DNA from: Myripristis murdjan
Taxonomy: Eukaryota; Chordata; Actinopteri; Holocentriformes; Holocentridae
Reading direction: 5' to 3'
DNA length: 64,000 bases
NCBI RefSeq assembly: GCF_902150065.1
Contig: NC_044001.1
Location: forward strand, 18,233,439 to 18,297,438
Below are positions 37,364-49,200 of this stretch, piece by piece. The position numbers were made by a program, and so were the translations under genes. The notes under the pieces are model-generated. The model was given only the letters and a program-made list of their open reading frames with translations. It did no database searches and had not been told where the DNA came from. The stretch's first letter is position 1; each line of letters starts with the position of its first letter.

Positions 37364-37799
37364 TTAAAGAAATGGCTCATTCAAAATACAAAAAAGATTC
37401 ATAGTTTCTGTGTGATTTGGTGAGGTTTCCAGTTTGTTGAGATTGTCTCAGAATGGCTTTCACTGTGTGAAAGCTCGCGCTGTCAAGAATTTACCTGTGA
37501 AAAACCTGAGCAGCAGCAGCTCTTTTCAAAGATAACAATGCTGATACCTGGCAAAATCTGCAGCCCACAGGGGCAAAGAGTTTAATTGGGAACTACTTTA
37601 TTTCCTGCTAAAAAAAACACTTGCAAACTGTATCTATTTGTGCCCAATGTGTACGAATTAGAGGTGAATAGATATAATTTGCTGGTGTTCTTTGCCAAAT
37701 CTCACACACACACACAAAAAAACTATCTGGATGGATAAATTGCTCTAGGGGTAAGTGGAAAAGTTTCTTTTCTGTATTTTGGATGAACTGTTCCTTTAA
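37364..37799. mobile_element. TTAA-flanked MITE, copy B
   Basis: Left end TTAAAGAAATGGCTCATTC, right end GGATGAACTGTTCCTTTAA, bounded by TTAA. It shares the subterminal TGTGTGATTTGGTGAGGTTTC with copy A. The termini are more diverged than those of A and C. Confidence 0.65.
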
Positions 37800-38109
37800 G
37801 TAGTCCGAAAAGCGACACAGACACTGAATGCTCAGACACATATATGGACTACCATCTCCAGGAAAGATGATCCCTGGTATTACCTTTACGATCCAACACA
37901 TTCTTCTTCACACATTTTCATGTCACACCTAACGAAGCATGCACAACTTTTGTGTTCGGAGTAGCTGGTATATTATCACTCAAACATATGTCAACAAGTC
38001 AAAGGCCACTGCTGTAACAGCTCGGGTGTAGGGTGAAGATGCCCTTGAGCCCTGTTCGCAGATCAGTTTTTTCACGTTTTCATATCACATTTGGTTGTGT
38101 CAGTGGTTT

Positions 38110-38110
<1 letters not shown>

Positions 38111-38147
<37 letters not shown>
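38111..38147. repeat. Poly(T) tract
   Basis: Nearly uninterrupted run of T about 230 bp before flvcr2 exon 2. Confidence 0.8.
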
Positions 38148-38150
<3 letters not shown>

Positions 38151-38374
38151 CAAAGCAGAAACAGGTATGAAATTGTGTATTCTATTTGTCTGATGTGGTT
38201 TTATAGAAGCCTCCAACCCCTTTTTGTCTCTTATGATCCCTTCCTGCAAGCTTCTCCCATTTATGTAAACATTCTTCCCCACTTAAAATGACGTTGTTTG
38301 TGTGTGCGAGTGAGTGTGTAGACGCCAGGTGATGGCACAGGGTAATACTTGTTTTCTGTCCCTCTCACCCACAG

Positions 38375-41300
38375 CTGGGTATTGCCATTGGGTTCCTGGT
38401 CCCACCGATCATTGTGCCTAATGTGGACGATATGGACGAGCTGGCGTACCACATCAGCATCATGTTCTACATCACTGCCGGAGTGGCCACCGTGATCTTC
38501 GTCCTTGTGGTCATCTGTAAGTCTTTGTATCCCTGACTCTTTGTGCTCACATGCACATTCAGTGACTAAGCGCTCTCCTGGCTCTTTGCTCATGCACAAT
38601 TGCTCGTCGCATTTCTTTCTCAATGTCATATCGCTCCCACAGTCATGGCTCTGAAAACAAATCAAACAAATAGCGGTGATGACAGTTTATGCTTTCCAGT
38701 GGTGTGTCGGGCTGTGACAGAGCAGTTACCTCTGATCACCTCCTCTGTCCCTTACACTGACGCCAAACAAGAAGTGACCTTTTCATGGCCAGCGTTGTAA
38801 TGTGAGGCTGTTCTCAGATGACCTTAGAAGTCTTATTGCAACAATAAGGTTCATTGTTTGACGTACAGCTCCCTGGACCTGCTCTTCTTATGGCGAGGCT
38901 CCTGCTCTGGTTGTTAGGCTCCTCAGGCGGCGCTGGTGGAAAGCTCAGTGCTCCCGTGGTCCAGTGCGTGTTGAGATGTGCTCTCTACTGAAAACTCAAC
39001 AGCACTGTGTTCAACTAGATGAGCAGCTGCGGTAATTGCTGTAATTGTCCACTTTGTGATGAGATGTGTTCGGACATGATGTAAAATACAAGCAGGAACT
39101 CAGGAAGTCATGGAAGTGTTTTATGAAATCATCATCTTCCCCCCCTGGGCTCTGCTAAATTCCTCCCTTCACTTCTGCAAACTACTGAAACTCTCTGACA
39201 GCGCGAGAGGCACGGGGAAGCTTCACAACACGGCCTTTTCATTTTTTTGGAGATGCTAAGTGGCATTTTTTTATTCTGGGGCAGCAGAAACAGACAGCTG
39301 GCTGACACTAAAAGCATAAATTCTGCCTGTGATGATCAGTGCCAACAGTGAGTGGTAAATTAATGGAGCAGATCAAACCTTGACTATAAATTATGGAATC
39401 AGATAAGTTCTGTCACTAATGAGAAAACACATGTCTTCTGATTTTTAGAGGTTAATAGTAATAATGTAATAACAATGGAGGTTTAATACACACCTGTTAT
39501 CCATTTAGAGATTTTGTTATTAAAGCTGAACCAGACAAGTTTGCATTTTAGCAACTCCAAATGGCAGCAAGAGATACTGCAACTGTGAATTCCCAGAATT
39601 TAGGTTATTGTCAGTTTATTAATTAGAAAACATCATGATCAGTGACCATGGCAGATGTTGTCTCATTGGGTCTCTGAGCATGGCGGATACTAAATGTAAA
39701 GCAGAGTCCAAAGCTTTATCTTGATATAGCAACTCTGACTTTAACCGAGACCTTCTATAATTAGAATCTGCTATAAATAATTTCTGGGCAAAGGGCAGTG
39801 AGATGGTAAGGAAGCATTACATCTGTCTTTCTGTAACGTCCCAGATCATAGTCACAGTGAGATGATCCATCTGGAGAAATGGACAGCTATCGCTCATAAA
39901 ACAACAGTTCAATCCACTGGAATAAATGGCTCTAATCCTAAATATTAGATTCGTAAAATATTCAGATTCATTCCTTCGTTCACTGATTTTGATTTTGTTC
40001 CATTCATTGTTGAGTAATGTAAAATCATTTCTCAATAATGAGTAATGATTGACTTGTATGTCAGTATCACTTTTTATGGAGTCTCTGGCAAATTGTTATA
40101 TGGCAGTTGTAAAAAAAAGAAAGGCAATATTGCGTTTCTTTGAGAACAAAGCTTTCATTCATTGTACTTGTTATTTTCAGTGCAGTAAAGAATATGGCAA
40201 CAGAGACCACATATGTTTCTTATGGCTCAATCGTATAATAATGCTAATGTTAACAGAAAAATATATATATATATCAGTAGTAGGAAGCTTTTATTACATT
40301 GATAAGGAATTATTACCCCATCAGGGTTACTGCTGGAAATTGTTATCTTAATATTTTTTTATGTCAGTGATTAAGTGATTTTACAGGTCTTTAACACTTG
40401 ATAATGGTGGTATGATTTCTGTTGCAGACCAACGTTGCAGTTTGTCGAAAAGGTCTGTCTCAAATTGCGTCTATATGTGCTTATCAGTGCAGATTTTTTT
40501 GTGTTCCATTCAGAGGATGAGGGCACTTTAGATAAGCTTTAGAAAGCACAGCCTGCTCCATGTGCTTGGATGAAAAATCCAGTCAGATTACAGGTTTGAC
40601 ATACTGACGCACATTTTCAAGACGTCGCATGTTCACAAGCTGTGAAACAAGTCCAGATTCAGCCTCTGTTGTCATGTTAAAGTGTTAAAGAATACTTTCA
40701 CTCTGCTTTGCATTGTGTCACTGAGCTGGTGTGTAAAACATTCTTAAATCATGGATCAGCTCTTCATCCGGTCTGAGAGGTGGAGCAGGTCACAGTGTGT
40801 TATTGTGGCTGTGTGTGACACTCCAGGGTGGCAGTGACTCAGTGCATCACGGGTGTGGTAAGTATTTTAAATCATATCAGATCAGATATCCATACAAACA
40901 CGTCAGGACATTTTACAGCGTGGCCTCATGTAGCCAAATGTCCTTCCCTGCAGGTGATGCTACATCATTTTTTTGCACTTGCCAGATGCTTAATGAGGCT
41001 GTGTGTGCCAGCTTCACTGCAGGGCCGCCACTGAGCATTTAGTGTGATGGATAATTAGAGAGTCAAAAGCAGCATCAAAGCAAAATAAGTTTATAACTAT
41101 AATAAATCAGTCGGTTTAAACTATAATAATCTGTGGTCACTTTTTATTTCTTCATTAAGAGGAATGTCCATTGAAGTGCATTGTAGTATTTTCCCACAGT
41201 GCACAGAGAGCAGCTTGCAGTGGACGAGTGGCAAAGTGAATACTGAAAATGTACCTGTCTGGCAAATAGTCTGGTGTTACATAACAATAATAGCATCCTA

Positions 41301-43189
41301 CACAGTCATCAGGAGAACTGCAGATTTTTTTTTTTAATAATTGCAACCAAAACAGCTTAAAGGTATCAGTGTTATAAAACCTGAAAGACTGAAACAGCGA
41401 GGATTGGCTAAACGTGAAAGTCTGTAGGAAAAGCTGCACTGCTCTGGTTGTTGAGTTTTCTGATAAAATTGTCATTTCTGAACAGTTCACATTTACTCTT
41501 GAAATTACTTTTTCACTTATAAAAGCAAGACAAACAATCTGTATTTATGGCAAAAAAAAAAAAAAAAGAGTTGATGTTGTTTTAGTGTGTCTTTCCGTCC
41601 TGCTGAATGCCACGCTGTGCTGCTGTGTTGTGTCAAACCTGATAATGAGCTGGACGACGGGCGCGATGGTTGACCTCGCCATACAATAAGCTCATCTTTC
41701 CATTTCGGTGTGTGTCGTGTGTGCATTGCTCACACTGGCGAACACTGCAGACAAGGTGGAAGGCTTTGATAGGGCAAACGGTTCGGATGGTCCTTATCAT
41801 CAGGGTGATTTATCTTATCTCAGCAGTCGTCAGGGGACGGTCCAGTTTTGTCCTGCCCTTGCACACGGACACACACTCACACATAAACACACACACATGC
41901 ACATCTCTTTCGCTGCCTCTGTTGATCTTTTGTATGATTTCCCCCACTTTTTCTGCCCCTGTCTTACTCTAACTGATGCGTAGTGGAGATCACAGGGCGA
42001 CTCAGCACATTATGACATATGAATTGTCACACATGACAGAGTTATTACATATTTTATTGTGTTACTGCATTTTTAAAAAAAAGATTTTGTTAATAAACAT
42101 TGTGTAATCCTCCTTATAATCATATGACTCTGCTTTACAAAGCCACAAACATGCTGGAATGTTAAGTGATATATGGCCAGTGTTTGTTTATTCATTGCAG
42201 CTTCAAATCCCATCGGTGTCCAGCAGCAAAGAAAGAATAAGCAAAAGCACAAATTTCCAGTGTTAGGTTTGGACTGAGTTAAAGGGACACTTCACCCAAA
42301 ATACACAAAAAAGCTGTTCTCCCACCCACCCCTAATGCAATCTATTCATCTGGATAGCTTTCCTGGGAACTATTTAATGCCAGAGAGAACCAGCATACGT
42401 TTTCTCCGTTTTGTGAGTATGATGGACAGATACAGTTTGCTGGTGTTGTTTGGCAGGAAACAGTTCCCACTGAAACTCTTCCCGACAACACTTTTCTCAA
42501 ATCACACAGAAATGCACTAAGGTGACTGATAAAAAATAATTTTCATAGCTGACAACATCTCCCTATTTTTAACCCTTTTTCCTGCCATGTAATTTTTCCT
42601 GTTAATCTCCTGATTTCATTGTGATACAAATGAAATGACTGTTTTTAACTTTGTAAACGTGGCAATAGAATCACAGACTTTTTTCAAGAGTTGGAGAGAA
42701 TGAAGCTGATCGATGAATCACAATGACACAATCTGTTGCCAGATAATAAGTGAAGCAGTTGTGAAGTTGTGAAACAGGGAAGTAGGCAAACCACAGTAGC
42801 AGCATAACAGTATCATCAAAACAATGTTTCTGTTCTGACGGTGACCATAAATCAGTACTATTTAACTGTATAATGACCATAGTTTGAAATCTGCCATCCA
42901 CTACAGCCACTGTTCACAGAACTGAGGTCAGAACAGCCGATTTCTCAATGTAGTCATGGCCCAGCCATATACTAGGTCTATACCTAGTCTTGATTTTTTT
43001 GTATTTTGGGTGAACTGCTCCTTTAAAGCCAATCATATTTTTTTTTTTTAAATTAATTTTCAGGTTAGACTAAAAGAAAGCAGCATCTGGAGTCCATTAT
43101 TTGGGCTGAAAAATTCTGTCATGTTTACCAGAACAATTATGGGAAATGAATTCTTGACAGTGTGACTGAACCTGTTCTTTTTGTGTGTA

Positions 43190-43262
<73 letters not shown>

Positions 43263-46200
43263 GCCCCAGTGTTCCAGGAGAGGCCGGAGATCCCTCCCAC
43301 CCAGGCCCAGGCCCAGGCCAGGAGCATCCCCCCGGACGAGTACTCGTACACGGCCTCCATCATGAGGCTGCTGTGCAACAAACCCTTCATGCTGCTGGTG
43401 ATCAGCTACGGTGCGTCTCCTGTCTGTTTCATCTGTCAGTGTGTGGCGAGGCGGCAGCACCCCGTCCCGAGGAGCGGGTCCCTGGGTGTTATAGCTAGGG
43501 AGGAGGAAAAGGCCGCATGTCCTAAGATTCCCTGTGGTTTGTCAAGTCAGACAAAAAATGTTATTGACTCTCTAGTTCACACCTTGATCCAGCAGTAAGG
43601 ATTAACAAACTGTGCATCGAAAATCTCTCATCCTTTTGCGTATTCCCTTACAGATCAGTGTTCCCTGTATGATGTTAAGTAGAAAATACTCTGAGACGCT
43701 CCAAAATCCTAATTTTAGCTTTGCAATGCAGATGCAGTCGCTTCATCGAGCTAAAAAGTCACGTCAAATAGATTTTCAGCATCTCATCTTGGTCAGTACA
43801 TTTACATGTCAACGCTTGTCATTGCATCAGTCCTGACCTACAGTTCATCTCACCGTCCAATGTCAGTATTAGCTTTGTGTCGTGGATGTTGTTGCACTAC
43901 AAAGGCGAAAGGTTAGACAAACATGAAAATCATTATGTACAGTTCAAAATCTTATTTGTTGATATTTACAGTCTTTATCGACTTGGTGCTCAGATATGAG
44001 GTATGTGTCATCATGACTCATCCGACCTGGCCACACAATCAGTTTTTGCCACTGAAGGCTCAAAGGTCAACATTTAATGACTGACATTTTGAAGATGAGC
44101 TGTTTCAAAATTTATTAGTGAGGACAGTAGGAGTATAAGACCCTTGGTGTCCTGTCACTCCTCACTGAAAGCTCTTACAGCCTCTCTCTCATTTCACCAG
44201 AAACATTCGACTGTACAGATAAAAGTTTCCGAGGTGTAAACATCTCTAGTCTGCAGTTGTGTAAAATAAAGTATTGATTGACACACGTTCTCGGCTGAAC
44301 TTAAATGCTTTACCCATAATGTAGATGTGGCTGAAGGCCAGTGTGGACTTGATGTGTGAGGTTGCTGGCAGTGGTTTTAGACGGAGCGCTGACGGCACCA
44401 AGCATACGGTCCCATCTGGACCTTCTCCTTTCCCTACAGGTCCTCTCAGAATAGATGGAGACTTTTACTTTCTGCTTGTGTCCTCTGCAGGGCTGAATGT
44501 CGGCTGTTTTTATGCCGTTTCCACCCTGCTGAACAGGATGATCATTGAGCACTACCCTGTAAGTCCTGGTTTCTCAGGTGGTAAACATGTTGCTGCCTTA
44601 TTTCCTGTATTGCCACACAGTTTTGTTTCTTTGTCTTTCTTTCTCTCTCCCGAACATTCCTAGAGAAATGCTCACTTGCTCAGTGTCAGTATGTCCAACA
44701 TGTAGATGATATTTTGTCTAGCTGCCAAGGATGTGACCCTGATACAGATAGATTGGGTTTCAGTGTTGAGTCCAAGGACAAGATAACTGTGGGATTAAAA
44801 AAATAATAAAAAATTCTTTGTTGTCTTTCCCAGGGTGAAGAGGTGAATGCAGGGAGAATTGGTCTGACCATTGTCATTGCTGGTATGGTGGGGTCCCTTA
44901 TATGTGGCATCTGGCTGGACAAGACCAAAACTTACAAGTAAGAAATTCTTGTTACACACTTGCGAAAAAGTAACCCCACTTTTTGTTGCTCCATACATGA
45001 AGAGCAAAAACGGATTGTGTCAGTTCATATGTTTGGTAGCCCAACTTATTCACAGGGTAATCATGTTTTACATATAAAAATGTTCAGCCTTTCAAAACAG
45101 TAGGGATTTCTGTGTTTCTGCAGCATTTGTGCTCGAGCCGCTGTGAAAGGGCAGTCAAGCTGAAGCATGCAAACATGAAAGCCATTTCATTTTTTTTTCT
45201 TTATGCCATTGTCTTTTTGTGGCCTCTTGAGCTTCAGTTGAGTCTGTGACATCCGAAAACTCAGCGTGACCTCTGCAAGGAAGCGCTCCAACACAATTCT
45301 CAGTCTCCAAGCTCAGTCGCCCCTCCTCCTCTGCCACAGTCTTATCTTTGTGCCAGAGGAAGGGCTCCTCACATGCATGTCTTTTAAATCACCAGTTCAC
45401 AGTGAGGTGTCTAAGCGAATTAAAGCCTCTGATGGAAGTGGGCACCACTGAGATTCCAGCAGGACTGAGTTCTCTGTCTGATGTCCCTCTCTACTTATCT
45501 GAGCCGACAGGCTTTCTGCACTGGTCCTCCCAGATCCCAGCTCAGGCCTTGCACCACTGAAACCAGCAATAATAAAACCTCAATAGTAAAGGGGCACAGC
45601 CATCTAAAAATCCCTAAATATCAATTAAAGATGCCTTCCCTTACTCATGCTTTCACTCATGCGTGCATTTGTTTTGGTCAAGCAAATTAAGAATTTCCTT
45701 CTTTTCCCCAGATAGCTGCTCATTTTGTGATCTGAGGCTGAAAAAACATTGGACAGGTTCCTCAGCAGGAGAGCCACCTTTAATTATCTGGCATGCAATC
45801 TATTATGATTGGGAAAAATGTGTCGTCAAATTCTTAACATGCCATTAGGATACGTAGCTGTGAAAGCAACCAGGCCAGATTTCTGTTGTTGACCCACACG
45901 CTCCCATTGTCCGATGTGGGAGAGAGGAAAAGGACTATGTTAAATTAACAAAAACATTTGGGAGCAATATTTCACGCGTGGTTGTACAACAGAGAGCTTC
46001 ATCAGAGTAAGCCTGTTTGTGTAGATACCGCCTGGGTTAGGACAGGAGGTCTTCAGTGGCCCAGGAATATTGTTTTTTCCCGCCGTGACAGGATGGAGCT
46101 GCTGTTTGTCGAGCTCCAGCCTCCAGCCACCACGTTTAGAAGATTAACTGCATTATACTTTTTAAGGCTCAGCGTGTTCTAGCACCCAGCGTCGTCTCTG

Positions 46201-49200
46201 ACCTTTTAACTCCTTAAGAGTCCACACACACACTCTGAGCCAACTCCTGGCTAAGTAAGAGAAGTAAATGTGTTTTTGTGCTGTGGAAAACAAGGCTAGA
46301 CCAAACAGCATCACCTATTAAATCACGTCTCTACTTTTGTGGACATTTTTTGGGGTATAATGTCCAATTTTATTCTGTTTTGTTTTATGAGGCATGTGTC
46401 TTATCTTTAATTCTTGATCCTACAGAGGCCTTTCCACCTGTCTTCTCCTATCCCTACCCAATTTTTTTCCGGTCTGTTATTACATCCTGTGTGTTCATTT
46501 TATTCCTGGTGTAAAACACTTGATTAGCCATATTATCTGCAACTTTGTTTTGAAAAGTGCTGTGTCCATAAAGGTTATTAATATTATTCTGCACTGCAAT
46601 AGTATTTAAATTAGTATTATATAACGACTTTCATTACTATTTGCTACTCTAGTAGCAAATATCATATTAGAAAATATCATATTAGAATATATCCCTTTTT
46701 ATACAGCAAACTGTGTTGTTGCATTATGTAACTTTTGTAATGCATGCAGGGAGCTGCAGTTCTGTCACGGGATGTATTTTTGTAACAGTAAATGTAAAAT
46801 CCAGATGAGATTAAATTTAATTTCTAAGATGATAGGAGCTGTAAACAGCATTTCAGCATATTCAGTGCTTGAGTTTGTCTCTAATGACCGATTGTCCTTT
46901 CCTCTCTCCGTAGACAGACCACCTTAGTGGTGTATTTTCTCTCTCTGGTTGGAATGCTCATCTATGCCTTCACCCTGAACCTGGGCCACATGTGGGTGGT
47001 GTTCGTCACATCTGGAGCTCTAGGGTATGTAAAGCTGAGGAGTGTCGTCACCATGGACATAAACAGAGGTCACCTTAAATTCCCTCTACACTTGGGCCTT
47101 AACTGACCCATAAATTCCTTACCACCTTGACGAGAAATGATGATTCGGGAGGCGTGGAAGCTATTTCTACACGTTGAATCATTAACAGAGCTCCCAAGTT
47201 CCTTGAAATCCTTGAAAGTTTGTGATTAAAAAAAATATGAAAGACTGTAAAACATTTTGGAAATGAATGAATGGTGTTAAAATTACTTGATAGTAAACTC
47301 ATCATTATGTGTCAGGTCTTGGGACCTTCATGTCCTGAGAGGATAATAAGTAAGACCTCTATGTCTAATTTTACCAATGTCATGTCAACCAAACATCCCA
47401 TTTTGAATCCTTGTATGCAGTACTCGAGTTGAGGGGGGATGAGGGTGGATGGCATCCCCCCTGAAATAAAAACGGTCAAAATCATCCACCCTGTAAAACT
47501 GCCATCCTCCCTTTTCATCAAGTGAAAAAAATTGACCATCCCCCCTGATTTTTTTTTTTACAACTCGACCACTGCTTGTATGTCACCTGAAAATTCCTTA
47601 AAAGCCACGTAGAAGTCCTTCAATATGATATCCACGTGAGTGTGGGAGCCCTGAATGAGATATTTTGGCTGTTGAAAAGGTTAACCTAGCAGCTAGGGTG
47701 TGTTAGCAGCCATCACAGTTGGTGATGACCTTAAATTTTTTATTCCATGCTGTTGAAACTGTCCCGCCTTTACAAGTGGAGTCTAAAGATAATGTATAAA
47801 GTCAGATGTCTGGCAGCCACAATCTTAGTGTAATAGTTGTGACTAATTGTAAAGCTGACGTTGTGATGAACCATATCTGTCACATGTGCTTTCCACAAGT
47901 CCTGCAAACTATTTTACTAATAGCCACTGCCAGCATTCTTGTTGAGGCTTTACTTCTCATTTCCCTGCTATTCTCTCATCTGGCTTTGTCAAAGCAAAAT
48001 TAAGACTCCTCTGACTCCCCAGTACATGGGCTTTATCCCTACAATCATTTCTATTTATAGTAAGCTGATTAAGCCAATATGTGGTTTCCATAGCAGTTCC
48101 TTTGTCTGATTTCCATTTCATAAAGCAAGACCAGAGTTATTATAATGCAAAGTACATTCACCCTCCTCCTGAAATATGTGTCGCTATTCATGATTCTTCA
48201 GTCAGGATGAAATACATTTATGCAAATGAGTAAACTATTCGAGACCATGCTGTTTTATGTTATTTTAGGCTTTTATTTGAAGATTACTGTCTGTCTGCAG
48301 GTTCTTCATGACAGGATACCTGCCTCTGGGCTTTGAGTTTGCTGTGGAGCTCACCTACCCGGAGTCAGAGGGAACATCGTCCGGGCTGCTCAACTGCTCA
48401 GCCCAGGTCAGTGAGGACTGCAGCTGCCGCCTGAAGCTTAAGCTGTCCATGATAACCTGAGGAGACTGTGGTTGAATATGTAAAGCAGACAGAGTGTAAA
48501 AGAGACATTGGTATGGGTCGTAAACGCTTCACAAATCTCATTCCAGGTCTTTGGAATCATTTTCACCATTTGCCAAGGGAAGATCATCGATGCATGGGGC
48601 ACTTTAACGGGAAACATCTTCCTCTGTATCTTTCTCCTCATAGGAACTGTAATGACAGGTAGAGCCATTAACCTTTCCCTTCTTTCTTTAATATACACCA
48701 CTTACAACACCGCTAACAATGCACTGCAGTGAACGTTGGACTCATATCAGCCCTTGTTACTCAGTAAAACTCAGTTGTTTGCCCTGTGCTGTGTTCCATT
48801 TAAATTTAAATGGGGCTGAAACAGCACCATCACATGTGGGGAGCGTGTCAAGTCTTTCAGAGAGCAAGAATGCCACCTAGTGGTCAAAAAAACAAGCACG
48901 TTTTGTTATTAAATTTGCAATGAAATCCAAAATGACTTTATCTTGTGAGCTAATTCTCCATACCCTAACACATGCCTGTTTAACAGAAAATACCAAGTTT
49001 TAAAGAAAACAATCTATAGTTTCTTGTGTTTTTAATATCACTGTTACTTTAATTTTTCCTGAAAACCTGCAACCTCATAACTACACAAAAACCCCCAAAA
49101 TACAAATACTATTTAAACATTTTACAAGAATGTGAATTTGTAGAACAAAAAATACAACTGCTACTTATTCCTACTAAAGGCGTAGCTGATTATGACGATG

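Larger units (their letters stand above)
33949..38374. other. flvcr2 intron after exon 1b
   Basis: No exon recognised. It contains two TTAA-type MITEs and a T-run at 38111-38147. The remainder is ordinary AT-rich intron. Confidence 0.6.
38517..43269. other. flvcr2 intron between 38516 and 43270
   Basis: No exon recognised. It holds TTAA-type MITE copy C and a GT microsatellite at the right end; otherwise AT-rich. Confidence 0.55.

Noticed and set aside
41414-41983. Cluster of short ORFs in the flvcr2 intron
   Set aside because: No homology and no splice sites compatible with flvcr2.
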